A stretch of DNA of 64,000 nt. Origin: Diphasiastrum complanatum (taxonomy: Eukaryota; Streptophyta; Lycopodiopsida; Lycopodiales; Lycopodiaceae). The notes beneath the pieces were generated by a model. That model made no database searches and was not told the DNA's origin. It was given only the letters and a program-made list of their open reading frames with translations. Of the stretch, positions 32,595 through 44,372 are shown piece by piece. Position 1 is the stretch's first letter. Each line of letters opens with the position of its first letter. Position numbers and translations under genes: made by a program. Where the stretch lies: NCBI GenBank assembly GCA_029204225.1, contig CM055106.1, positions 36,244,361 to 36,308,360 on the forward strand, read 5' to 3'.

Positions 32595-33490
32595 TTCATA
32601 TTATTCTGATGGGTATAAGGTTGAGAAAAAATTCTTTTCACAAGACATGTGGGAGCTAGCTCCACTACCAATCCACCAAGCGTCTCTTGAATTGCTATTG
32701 CTTGTTGGTGAGGATGTGGATGCCATCAAGAATACATCAACTTCATCCTCCTCCCCCTCATGTCCAAGGTTTCCTTGTTTATCCTCCTCCACTTGTGCTC
32801 TTAGCCTCTTTAACATTCGGATGCATAATGCCCCTTCTTTCCACAAAAGAAGCATTTTTGCTTTGACTTGTTCTTTGAGTTTGATGCATCATCCTCTTCT
32901 TTGGCCTCCTTTTAATGCTTCTTTTTTTCATTGGTCTTCTTTTTGCCCTGGAATGAGAAATTGGCTTTCTCATCTCCATCCTGCAAGGACAATGAACTCA
33001 TTCTTGCCTTGATGTGAAGCATATTACACTCTTCAGCCACTAATACACCGTGAAGTTTTTCTATAGTTGGCAACATGTCTTGGATGGCAAAACTTTGGAC
33101 CAAATTTGCAAAGTCATCTCCTAGACCACTAAGGACAATTTGTACAAGCTCTCCATCTTTAATCTTCTTTCCATTGGAAGCCAACTCCCTATTTAGAGAC
33201 TGGATTCTAAGCACATAATCCTGTGCACTCTCCTCACTTCTCCTCATGCTTTCCAAAATTTGATTTCTAAGCATAAGAACTCTAGAAGTGTTGCTAGATT
33301 TATAGATTAATTTTAAAGACTCCCAAGCCTCTTTAACACTTGTACATAATGATACTTCCATCAAAAGATCATTGCTTACATTCATTTTAATACAATGAAG
33401 TGCAAACCTAGATCTCTTCTTATATCTCACTAATTTATGTGCACCTAGAGGTTCATTTTCTTCTAGAGGTATGCTCCAATAGATCACATC
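32595..33490 (-). pseudogene. copia fragment D: gag and protease start
   Basis: Minus-strand frames encode a gag from YKKRSRFALHCIKMNVSNDL (33440) through SRVLMLRNQILESMRR and LVQIVLSGLGDDFANLVQSF, to a zinc knuckle of which CFCGKKG-like remains are seen in shifted frames near 32850. The protease motif then reads WWIGSGASSHM: the catalytic Asp of DSG is Gly. The gag N-terminus (the SIWKVRMESLL part) and everything after the protease are missing. It closely resembles the fragment at 19690-20197. It may have been part of a larger element into which E later inserted. Confidence 0.75.
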
Positions 33491-33855
33491 TTACTAGTGA
33501 TTTCTACAAACAAGAAAAAGATTTGATTGACTCTGAAACTCACAAAGGTCTCACACTTGTAGTGTTTCACTCAAATTAGATTTCTAATCCAACAAATGGA
33601 CTTCTAATCTCAGTTCTAGCACTCCTTCACAAAGTTGGAATGAAGATAAGATGATGTGAAATCTACTTACAATCAAATCTTGCCAATTTTTCACTCTATT
33701 GACTACTCTTGAGAAAATCAATAAACACAAAGTAGATTGAACTTCTTGACCCTCCATAAGTCCTTTTCCAAAAATTTTCCCACTAGAAACCTACTTGAAA
33801 TGCACATATATTCAAGTAGCAAGATCCCCTTGATCTTGATTCAAAAGAACTTTTT
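33491..33855. other. no gene seen; flank of element E
   Basis: AT-rich sequence left of the E insertion; it probably continues the region now at 40025 onward. No primer site or LTR boundary for fragment D was found in either part. Confidence 0.4.
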
Positions 33856-33860
33856 GGAAG

Positions 33861-34542
33861 TGTAAAAATTACAGCAAATAAGAATCCTAAAACACTTGAA
33901 ATTATGAGGGAAACAATAGATTATGATTTCATAAGATTAGCACAAGTTGAACCATCAAAATCCATCAAAAATCTATGCTTGAACCTCACTAAATGGCCCA
34001 AATCCTTGAAGAAGGCTTCACACGTGTGAAAGTACGGCCTCCCACAGTCTGAGTACTGTACACCAAACCTACATTCACTCCTATAATCATTAGTAATCAC
34101 AAGTACTCAAACAATTATGAACATAGAGAGCAATTGCACCATTATGAGAGAAAAAACATGAAATTGCTTGATTGATTTTGGTGAGATATCATCACCTATA
34201 TATACATGATCCATCACGGTTTTGGGCAGGTATGAGTAGCCCTAAACCTATCCCTAATGCTAATTTTGGTGGATCTTTCATCCCTACTAAGTTAGGGTTG
34301 GAATCTTGGAGATCCCTCAACAATGCAAAAATTACCAAAAATAGCTCCTATTTTTTCTCCCTTGTATCTAGGCATAATTTGGACTCATTCCAAAGGTTCT
34401 AACACTTAGGTATACTTGAGAACATACTTATGAATGGAATCCTATGCTATTTGGCACGTGTGACAAGCCACATCATGACCATCTAACTATTTACAAGTCA
34501 TATGACCAAAACTAGTCAAGCTAGAATTGTGAATTTTTAACA
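33861..34542 (-). mobile_element. copia E 3' LTR
   Basis: On the minus strand it begins TGTTAAAAATTC and ends TGTAATTTTTACA. A TATA-like TATATATA is at 34197-34204. A 76-codon open frame inside also occurs in the other LTR and is not considered a gene. Confidence 0.92.
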
Positions 34543-34557
34543 GAAAGTCCTCACTAT

Positions 34558-37500
34558 CTAGCTTGGTTCAATCATTGCTTTACTAATCACTCCAAGTGAT
34601 GATCTGAACTTCATAAAAGGTGTCTTTTGAAGTGGTTTAGTAAGTAGATCAGCTACACATTCATTTCTTGGAACATGCTCCAAAGCAATCTCCTTGGCTT
34701 GCACCATTTCTCTCACAAAGTGATGGCATATCTCAATGTGCTTAGATCTTGCATGGAAGATTGGGTTAGATGCAAGGTGTTGGGCTGATATATTGTCATT
34801 GTAGATGATTGGTGCCTCCTCTGAATCCATGATCTTTAGTTCCACCAATAATCTCTTGATCCAAAGTACCTCCTTTGTAGTGGTTGTCAAAGCTTTGTAC
34901 TCGGCCTCGGTTGAAGATAGAGATATAGTTTCTTGCTTTTTTGAAAGCCATGAAACCACACCTTCTCCTATGAAAGTTGAATAGGCACTTGTTGATTTCC
35001 TATCCCTCTTGTCCCCTGCAAAATCTGAATCACTAAATGCAGGAAGGTTAATCACATCTCCTCTATATAGAATCCCAAAATCCAATGTACCCGAGATGTA
35101 TCTTAGAATCCTCTTAGCCTTTTTCCAATGGATATTCAATGGCTTTTGCATGGATTGGCTCAACCTACATACACTAAAGCTGAGATCTGGTCTAGTTATA
35201 GTGATCCACATTAAGGAACCTATAATTTGCCTAAACAAAGTGATGTCCATGAAGGATCTTTCACCATCTTCATTTGGCACTTTTACATCTTGCTCCATTG
35301 GTGTGTCAACACTTTTGCATACTTCCATCTTAAACTTCTTCAAAAGACTTTGAGCATAGTTTACTTGACTTATAAAGATAAAATCAGACCCTCTAAGTAC
35401 TTCTATGCCTAAAATGAAGTGAAGACACCCTAGATCTACCATCTTGAACTCTAAGGATAGATCTATCTTGATTTTTTCAATACCATCAACACTATTTCCA
35501 CTAATGATGATGTCATCTACATAAATGAGTAAAAGTACAATACCAACATCATCAAACTTAATGTAAAGAGTGGGATCATATTCACTTTGAACAAAAGAAA
35601 GTGAAATAAGATAGCAATGTAGTCTTGAATTCCAAGATCTCGAGGCTTGCTTCAAGCCATAGATGCTTCTTTGGAGATGGCATACTTTGTTCTCCATTCC
35701 ATGCTTGATGAACCCTTGTGGCTGCTCCATATAGATATCCTCTTCCAAAAAACCATTCAAGAAAGCATTAGAGACATCCATTTGACATAGAATCCATCCA
35801 AAATGTGATGCAAGTGCAATGATTAGTCTTATTGTGACCATCTTGGCCACGGGTGCAAAAGTTTCCTCATAGTCTATCCCTCTCTCTTGAGCATAACCTT
35901 TTGCAACTAGTCTTGCTTTATGTTTGTTAACACTCCCATTTGCATTCAACTTAAGCTTGAAGACCCACTTGCATCCTATTACATTCCTTTGAGGTCTCTC
36001 AACAAGCAACCAAGTTTCATTCTCAATCAAGGCATCATACTCATCCAACATAGCTTTATACCATTCTTTGGAGTTCAATGCAACTTCAACATTAGACGGT
36101 TCTTCAAAACTAGATAAAGCATAAGAAGTGGATGAGATACCCTCAACTTGCTGTCCTTTGCCTTGATATGTGAGCCTTGATGGCTCCACTTTTGCCCTTG
36201 AAGATCTCCTTGGTGTGATAGGTGGGTTTGGTGCTTGCTCCTCCATGAGCTCCTCCTCAAAACCAAGATCTTGCTCCTCGGCCATCTTCTTCTTCATTGT
36301 TGGAGCACTTGAGCCTTCTTCAAGCATATGCATATGATGTTCATCAAAGATGACATCCCTTGAAACAACAAATTTGTTCAAGGATGGGAGATAGACTTTG
36401 TAGCCCTTGCTTGAGCTTGCATATCCAAGCATGATCCCTCTTGTGGAAGATGGATCCTCCTTGGTTCTTGTTTCCAATGGCACATGCACATAACATATAC
36501 ACCCAAAAAATTTCAAGTGATTAAGATTGGGTTTCTTTCCATACAACATCTCATAAGGAGTTTTGCCTTCAATGGCTTTGCAAGGCACCCTATTCATCAA
36601 GTAGTTTGCACATACAAGAGACTCACCCCAAAAGGATTTGGGCAAACAAGCATCTAATCTTAAAGCCTTAGAACATTCACATAATGTTCTATTCCTTCTT
36701 TCAGCAACTCCATTTTGTTGAGGAATGTAAGGACAAGAAGTCTCTTTCTTGATCCCTTCCTCCTCACAAAAGGCCTTGAACTCATTGGAGATGAATTCTC
36801 CACCATTGTCACTTCTAAGAATCTTGATGCTATGATTATGATGCTTTTCCACAAATAGCTTGAACTTTACAAAAGTATCAAATACTTGAGACTTGAAGGA
36901 AAGTAAGAACACCCAACAATATCTTGAGTAGTCATCAATGAAGGTTAAAAACATGGATGAACCTCCATTATATTTGGTGCTAGCAATGTGCACATCCGAG
37001 TGTATGAGTTCAAGAGGATGAGATGACTTTGTGATGGAGTTAGGAAACACCTTCTTATGTGCCTTGGATAAGGCACAAGCTTCACAAACCTTGTCTTCCT
37101 TCCCAATAGACCTTGGTAGGCCTAAAGCATACTCCTCCTTGATCATAGCCTCCGTGGAACCCGAGTTGACATGTCCAAGTCTTTTGTGCCATAAAGTAAA
37201 GGTAGATATCTTGCTCTTCTCGTCCAACATGACGACATTAGTATCCAAAAATGCATCCAGCTTATAAAGTTTGCCAAGTCTAGTGCCCTTAGCCACTATC
37301 TTACCCTTCTTCTTGATGAAACATTCATTTGAAGCAAAGTCAACATTGAAACCATTGTCTACCATTTGGCCAACACTTAGTAGATTCTTTGTTATTGTAG
37401 GAATGTACAAAACACCTTCTATGTTGATCTTTTTGGAAGATCCTAAGCAAAGGGGAATGCTACCAACTCCTTCAATCTTACAAGCTTCATCACTTGCTGT

Positions 37501-38526
37501 ATAGATAGACTTTATAGGTCCATCATAAGATAAGAGAGAAGAGAAAAACTCCCTTTTACTAGTCATGTGTGAACTAGCACCCGAGTCAATCCACCAAGGA
37601 TCTTCTCCTTTGAAGCTTGTTGAAGAAAATATGGACATCATGAGAGAGTCCTCATGTGAACTCTCCTCCTCCTCCTCTTTGCTCATGTTGGCTTGGCTTT
37701 GATCTTGCTTCCTCTTGAAGCATTCCGAGGCATAATGCCCCATCTTGCTACAATAGTAGCACTTCACCTTTGATTTGTCCTTCTTGACTTTGGTGGTTCA
37801 TGGAGATGCCTTTGGGGGTCCTTCTTGATCCTCAAGCTTTGTAGACTTCTTGAATGTTGATCCTTTGCCTTTGGACTTGCCTTTGCCTTTGGTGAAGAGA
37901 GCTTGGTCATCTCCACCTTGGATGGAAAGCCTATCCATCCTCTCTTGCATTTGGCTCCTTCTTGATTCCTCGGCCATGAGTGTGCCTTGGAGTTCTTCAA
38001 GTATGGGTAGCTTACCCATAATTGCATATCCCTGAACCAAATTGTCAAATTCAAAGCTTAGTCCATTCAATATGAGTTGAACAAGCTCTTCATCCTTGAT
38101 AGGGTCACCTATAAAGGCTAGCTCTTTGTTCAATTCCTTTACTCTTAGGACAAAAGTATGTGCACTCTCTCCTTTCTTTTGATAGCTTCTATAGATTTGA
38201 TTTTTCAAAGCTAACATTCTAGATTGGTTCTTGGATTCATAGACCTTTTGCAAAGTCTCCCAAGCATCTTGAGCTGAAGTGCAATCTCCTACCTCTCTTA
38301 AGAGTTCATTTGCAACATTCATTTTTATGCAATGTAGTGCAACATTGCACCTCTTGATGTATTTGGCTTTTTCTTGAGGATGAATAGGTTCACCCTCCTT
38401 ACCATTTACAATTTCCATCAGATCTTGCATGATCATGATAGATTCCATTCTAACTTTCCATATGGAATAGTTAGTTTTGTTGAGCCTTTCATTAGTATCC
38501 AAAAGATATGCATTTATAGATGCCAT
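34558..38526 (-). pseudogene. copia E gag-pol, full length except one TGA
   Basis: The single frame of 1323 codons is broken only by a TGA at 37798-37800, between gag (242 residues, MASINAYLLDTNERLNKTNY) and the zinc knuckle CYYCSKMGHYASEC. After it come the protease WWIDSGASSHM (about 37590), the integrase zinc part (LWHKRLGHVNSGS ... CEACALSK), core residues in HSDVHIAS, RSDNGGEF and NGVAERRNR, RT with QMDVSNAFLNGFLEEDIYM and YVDDI (about 35515), and RNase H with SDSDFAGDKRDRKS and SSTEAEYKALT. Length matches element B. The stop could be a simple inactivating mutation; its place at the gag-pol border also permits read-through, but no read-through signal was identified. Confidence 0.9.
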
Positions 38527-39325
38527 CTAGTCTCCTAATCAAGGACTTGACACAAATGAAGGTTACTTCTATTGACTTGATTGAAGGTCTACCTTATCCC
38601 ACTTCTTAGGGACTTGAAAAAATCAGTAATAGACTTCCTATAAAGATCTAAGAATGATCTCTAACAAAATCAAATCATAGAATACTAGAAACAATGCACT
38701 TGCTTGATTGAAGTAGACAATACTAGTAGAATTGCCCCTCTTTCTATAAAGAACATTAAAGCTTCCAAATGATCTGATCAAGAGTGAATTTCAGCAACCT
38801 AATATACTTCCAAAATCACTTGTAAAAGATCTAAATGGAACTTAATGAGGATGCAACACAATCTACTATCCAATCACAAGCAAAAAATGATCAAAATTGA
38901 TAAAAAATTGATCTAATTTGGTGCATGAGTCAAGCAATGGTTGGACTGAACCTAAATCACTTTAGGAGGTGTCTACTACACCTTAGAACAGCCTTGAAGA
39001 GTCCCCAAAACTCTGATCTTCCCTCTCCTTGAATGCTAGAAAGCCTCCTCTATGAAATCACCTCCAAAACTCGCTTAGAAATCAATGCTTGGAGCAAGCA
39101 AAACTTGCTATCTTGGTAATGTGAATTGAATTCAACTTTGCCTCTGCTTTTAGACACCTAAACACCTGCAAATGAAGTCACACAACACCAATCTCCAATG
39201 TATTTGACTCACTTTGAGTTCTAGAATCAATACTAGATGCTAAGATCCAATCTACACAAGATTTAGATCAAAAATTGTGATCAAATTGAATGAAAACCAA
39301 GGATTTAGCTCATTTCAGCCTTTAG
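38527..39325 (-). other. copia E untranslated leader
   Basis: Leader between the primer site and the gag start. No open frame or structured repeat was recognised. Confidence 0.7.
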
Positions 39326-39337
39326 GCTCTGATACCA
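39326..39337 (-). other. primer binding site of copia E
   Basis: GCTCTGATACCA (complement of TGGTATCAGAGC) adjoining the LTR start at 39338. Confidence 0.9.
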
Positions 39338-40019
39338 TGTAAAAATTACAGAAAATAAGGATCCTAAAACACTTGAAATGATGAGGGAAACAATAGATTA
39401 TGATTTCATAAGATTAGCACAAGTTGAACCATCAAAATCCATCAAAAATCTATGCTTGAACCTCACTAAATGGCCCAAATCCTTGAAGAAGGCTTCACAC
39501 GTGTGAAAGTACGGCCTCCCACAATCTGAGTACTGTACACCAGACCTACATTCACTCCTATAATCATTAGTAATCACAAGTACTCAAACAATTATGAACA
39601 TAGAGAGCAATTGCACCATTATGAGAGAAAAAACATGAAATTGCTTGATTGATTTTGGTGAGATATCATCACCTATATATACATGATCCATCACGGTTTT
39701 GGGCAAGTATGAGTAGCCCGAAACCTATCCCTAATGCTAATTTTGGTGGATCTTTCATCCCTACTAAGTTAGGGTTGGAATCTTGGAGATCCCTCAACAA
39801 TGCAAAAATTACCAAAAATAGCTCCTATTTTTTCTCCCTTGTATCTAAGCATAATTTGGACTCATTTCAAAGGTTCTAACACTTAGGTCTACTTGAGAAC
39901 ATCCTTATGAATGGAATCCTATGCTATTTGGCACGTGTGACAAGCCACATCATGACCATCTAACTATTTACAAGTCATATGACCAAAACTAGTCAAGCTA
40001 GAATTGTGAATTTTTAACA
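39338..40019 (-). mobile_element. copia E 5' LTR
   Basis: Same length as the 3' LTR, with about 11 mismatches. On the minus strand it begins TGTTAAAAATTC at 40019. Followed on the right by the target duplication GGAAG. Confidence 0.92.
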
Positions 40020-40024
40020 GGAAG

Positions 40025-41651
40025 TCCTACAAAACAATGCTTAGAAAACTTGAAATTGATTTGATCCTAGAAACTAACAAAAGTTTCAATTTGTCTTTAT
40101 TACCTCAAATTTGACTTCTAGCCCTCTCTTGGACTTTTGGTCACAATTCTTACACTTCGTCACAAAAATGAAATGCAGATTAGATGAGATTCTATCAATG
40201 ACATATCAAATCCTATCAATTTTGGCTATTTTTGGACAAAAACATGACTAAATCTCACTCACACCTATTGATGGTTTTACCAGACCTGTATGTCACTTTA
40301 AGATGAAATTTTCTCAACCTAGATTAATTAGATTCCATACACTCAGTCAAATCTAATTAATGGCACTCAATCTTGGTAGTTTATCCTAAGATTTCCATCA
40401 AAAATTACATAAAAGCTCACAAAATAAATTTCTTTGGATCAAATGAATACCATGCATTAAATGCAGGTTCAAAGATTTCCACACGTGTTTGGGATAACTG
40501 CCAAGTTTGGGATCAAATCCTCTCACCAAAATCAAGATTCTAGTTCGCCTTCTCAATACTAGTTTTAGAACCAAAACTTGCTAAAAATGGATTCACTTTT
40601 GATCAATGGTTAATGATCTTGTACTTGGCTCAATTACCACGCAAAAGTATAGTACTTTAGGATCATAAATGGATCTACAAAAGATCCACAAGAGTGATTG
40701 GATATTTGCCTAACAATCTATCAAAAAACTAGCCACAAAAAAGTGATCTAGATTGGCAATTTGACAAACAACAAGCATTAACAATCAAAAGCATTGATCA
40801 ACATTAAAATTAGAGCCCACACATGTGTACTATAGGCTGTAGTACGGCCTTCAAGCTGAGAAACAAGTAGAAATTGATTTGGTTTCATTTGGATTATAAA
40901 AACTCAATGCACATAGTGAGCTAGCTTGAGATTGCCAATGAGCTCCGAAAACATTCTATCTTCTCACCATGGGTACTTGGAATACATAGCAAATTCGACT
41001 TCCTATCCACAAGGTGATTGTATGCTTGTTAAACAATCTATCAGAAACTAGTCATCAGAAAACAAGATCTAGTTTAGCAGCTTGATAGGAAACAAGTAGA
41101 GACAATCAAAGCATTGATCAAATAGTCTAATCCAACTCCACACGTGTGGAAATAAGGCTGTAGTACGGCCTGTAGACAGTGTTTACAAAGTGCCAAAGCT
41201 GGGTTTCATTGGAAAAATAGAGTAATCACCATACAATGAGAGGAAACTCGAGTTTCTCCTTGAGGCTCCAAAAAGTTTTTGTCTTCTCACTATGGAGAAT
41301 GGAAATACATAGTAAAACACACTTCCTTTGCAAAGTTAGGTGAAAATCCAGCATGTAATAAGGAAGTAGACTCCACTTTCTTGCCCTAATGTGAAAACCC
41401 TAGCCTAGATCCAAGAGTCATGCTTGGTAGGTGCATGGTAGGTACAAATCTCATCATAAATCATGGTCTAGATCCTACAAAGTAGGAATCACTACCAAAT
41501 AGACACAACCACTCCTCTTGACTCGTGGTAACCTACTTTAGGTGTGTATGTACAAGTGGCACTTTGGCCATTCAAGTAACCAACAAACAATATTGACAAA
41601 ATGTACAATATTCTACATGGCTAGATTTGCCAATGTAGGCAATTTTTCACA
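40025..41651 (-). mobile_element. copia element G, 3' LTR region with 320-bp tandem units
   Basis: On the minus strand an LTR begins TGTGAAAAATTGCC at 41651, right after a purine-rich tract (GAGGAGGAG). The far end was not resolved and may lie beyond the E insertion. Two diverged direct repeats of about 320 bp start at 40712 and 41032 (AACAATCTATCA). Each carries a palindrome (CACACATGTG at about 40822; CACACGTGTG at 41139-41148) followed by GGCTGTAGTACGGCC. A related CACACGTGTT is near 40482. Confidence 0.6.
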
Positions 41652-42570
41652 CTCCTCCTCAAATCTAGCCTTGGAGATCACAATGCTTTTATCAGTAACT
41701 CCAATTGAAGATCTAAGCTTGACAAATGAATCTTTAGGTAAAAATTTAGTAAACAAATCAGCCAAGCAACTTGATGATGGCACGTGTTGGAGCTTGATCT
41801 CTTTAGCTTGCACTTTTTCCCTCACGAAATGATGAGCAATTTCGATGTGTTTGCTCCTTGCATGGAATGTAGGATTAGTTGCAAGTGATTGGGATGATTG
41901 GTTGTCACAATAGATGATAGGGATCTCCTCCTCCATGACATGAAGCTCCACCAATAGCCTTTTGAGCCACAAGACCTCCTTGCATGTTGATGTCAAGGCC
42001 TTGTATTCGGATTCTGTGGAAGATAGGAAGATGGTATCTTGCTTTTTGGAAAGCCATGATACTACTCCATCACATAGAAAGGTGACAAAGGCACTTGTTG
42101 ATCTTCTATCCACTTTGTCACCTGCAAAATCCGAGTCACTATAGGCTCTTAAGCCAAGATTAGTTCCTCTATACAAAAAACCAAAATTCTTAGTGAATGA
42201 AATGTATCTAAGAACTCTTTTGGCCATCTTCCAATGTGAAACTAGAGGACTTTGCATGAATTGGCTTAACTTTCCAACACTATAACTAAGATCAGGTCTA
42301 GTTATAGTTAAATAGATCAAGGAGCCAATAAGCCTTCTATATAATGTGATGTCCTCAAAGGATGCTTCATCACAACCAATAGATGCTTTTACATGTTGCT
42401 CCATTAGTGTCTCAATGCCTTTACAATTCTTCATTCCAAATCTATCTAGGATGGATGTAGCATATTTAGATTGACAAATGAAGCTAAAATCACATCCTCT
42501 AATAACCTCTATTCCACGAATGAAGCTCAATAGGCCGAGATCTACCATCTTAAACTCTTTTGCTAAAGCA
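41613..42570 (-). pseudogene. copia G RT end and RNase H
   Basis: The frame reads KEFKMVDLGLLSFIRGIEVI at its start, then KLIGSLIY-like RRLIGSLIYLTITRPDLSYS, YSDSDFAGDKVDRRSTSAF, SSTESEYKALTS and ARSKHIEIAHHFVREKVQAK, the copia RNase H region. The RT N-terminal half and catalytic YVDD are missing: the sequence stops at about 42570, where the foldback structure begins. The frame runs through the polypurine tract and 39 bases into the LTR before its stop. Confidence 0.85.
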
Positions 42571-44372
42571 ATTTTTTATAACAATAACAATCTATCACGT
42601 CCGCTGACAAGATTGTCTTACATCTGAGCTTAACATTAGCACTCCTTCATTCATCGCTCGTTGTCGTTGCCGCTGCTCCTCTTATGCTCTTGAGCCTCTG
42701 CAAATAGATTTTTGTTTTCTTTGACAGCCATTTATCGTTTCGTTTTCTTTTGCTTGCTTGTCATTGATCATATGCTCGTATTGATAATTTGTCTTGTCTG
42801 CTACTCGCATTCAGTAATTCATGTCTGACATTCATCCACACTCCAACCATTCTCCGTGGCTTGATCCAAAAGGTTATGAACATGAATGAATTCACTATTT
42901 ATGATAAATGCCCCATTATCACGGAGCTCGTTAAAAAGGAGGTTGAGATGGCTAGCATGTTGTTCATCTCTAACAATGATAGAGTCATAGCAAAAAGCTT
43001 GAAACATCTTCTATTTTCAAAGTCTCAACTGGGTATGTGTTTTAGCACCACACAAAGAACCACTTGTCTGCAAGTTGCGTATCTATATAATAATATCTTG
43101 CATATTGTTCATATTATTGTACAAGGTTGCATTGATCTCTGTGCTTGTGTTTTAAAAGTATAAAAATTTGCAAATGATATTAATATTAATATTAATATTA
43201 ATATTAACATGAGTGTTGATTGCATTGTCTTTTAGAAAGAAAAAATTTAAATACATTCTACATCTACACCAATTTAAGGTTGTAAATCATGGATATACCT
43301 TTGAAAATATGAATTCTCATTTAGTTTCACTTCCAACATTAACTGCCATAGCTCATTCTTAATATTTGCATAGATTTATTTTAATATAACATTATGACAT
43401 TAAAACACTGCTTACATATGGTGGCAACATATTAAAAAAAAATCTTGATTATTAAACTCAACAAGTTTCTTACAAGTGAGTTTGAATCAAGGATCCTTAA
43501 CTTAAAATTTTCAAGAACTTGTATCAAGCCAAATTGTATTTTTAAGTTGGTGTAAGATTTATTAATATAAATGTGCTCAAATCTATAAGTACAAGCTTTG
43601 GCAGTTGACGTTAAAAATGAAACTAAACGAGCTCTCATATTTCTACATGTATATCTATGGTTTACAAATTTAGATTGGTGTAGATGTAGAATGTATTTAA
43701 GGTTCCTCATTGTTAAAGGCAATGCAATCAACACTCATGTATGAACATATATATGTAAATTTTATGTCAATATCATTCATTAATTTTTACACTTTCACAA
43801 CAAAAGCACGGAGATTAATACAACCATGTACAATAATGTAGATCTGCAACGTCCAAGCGGTTGATTCTTTGTGTGGTGCTAAAACACATATTCAATTGAT
43901 ACTTTTAAAAAAGAAAATGCTTCAGGCCTTTTGCTATGACTCCATCATTGTTAGAGATGAATAGCATGCTAACTATTTCAACCTTCATCTTAACAAGCTC
44001 CATGATAATTGGGCCTTTCTCCTCAATAGTCAATTCATCCATGCTCATAACCTTATAAATCAAGCCACAAAAAACGGTTTCCATGGAACCCTAGTTGGAA
44101 TATAGAGGATGGCAGATAAGAATTAATTAATACAGAGATGACAAACAAGAAAAATTATCAATACAAGCATATGATCAATGATAGGCAAACAGAAGAAACG
44201 AAATGACAAATGAATGATGCCAAAGAAAACAAAAATCTATTTGTAGAGCTCAAAAACGTAGGAAGAGACATCAACAACGACAGTGGACGATGGATGGAGA
44301 AACGCTAATGTTAAACTCAGACTTGAAACAATCTTGTCAGCATACGCTATAAATTGTTGTTGCTATTGATTT
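42571..44372. mobile_element. large inverted-repeat (foldback-like) element
   Basis: Arms of about 820 bp (42571-43390 and 43560-44372) are imperfect reverse complements around a 169-bp spacer. Matching landmarks include GCTGACAAGATTGT (about 42601 and complement near 44332), ATTATTGTACA, GAGTGTTGATTGCATTG, and ACATTCTACATCTACACCAA. Both arms encode related peptides: QAFCYDSIIVRDEQHASHL on the minus strand at about 42990, and QAFCYDSIIVRDE-stop-HA on the plus strand at about 43930. Exact termini and target duplication were not resolved. It adjoins the broken end of copia G. Confidence 0.7.
43177..43207. repeat. (ATTAAT)n short tandem repeat
   Basis: About five units of ATTAAT in the left arm of the inverted repeat; absent at the matching place of the right arm. 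Confidence 0.85.

Larger units (their letters stand above)
33861..40019 (-). mobile_element. copia element E, complete, with one in-frame stop
   Basis: A 6159-bp element with 682-bp LTRs at 33861-34542 and 39338-40019, target duplication GGAAG (33856-33860 and 40020-40024), primer site complement at 39326-39337, and gag-pol on the minus strand. By eye the LTRs differ at about 11 of 682 positions (about 1.6 percent), so it is older than B but still recent. Each LTR carries a CACACGTGTG palindrome (34019-34028, 39496-39505) followed by GTACGGCCT and GTACTGTAC. Confidence 0.95.

Noticed and set aside
34172-34402. 76-codon open frame in both LTRs of copia E (also 39649-39879)
   Set aside because: Same reason: an LTR duplicate that runs through the TATA region.
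42789-43163. 124-codon plus-strand frame in the foldback arm
   Set aside because: The opposite strand holds the peptide conserved between both arms, so this frame is its shadow.
42571-44372. Interpreting the foldback arms as the two LTRs of one element
   Set aside because: The arms are inverted, not direct, and lack TG...CA ends or a primer site.
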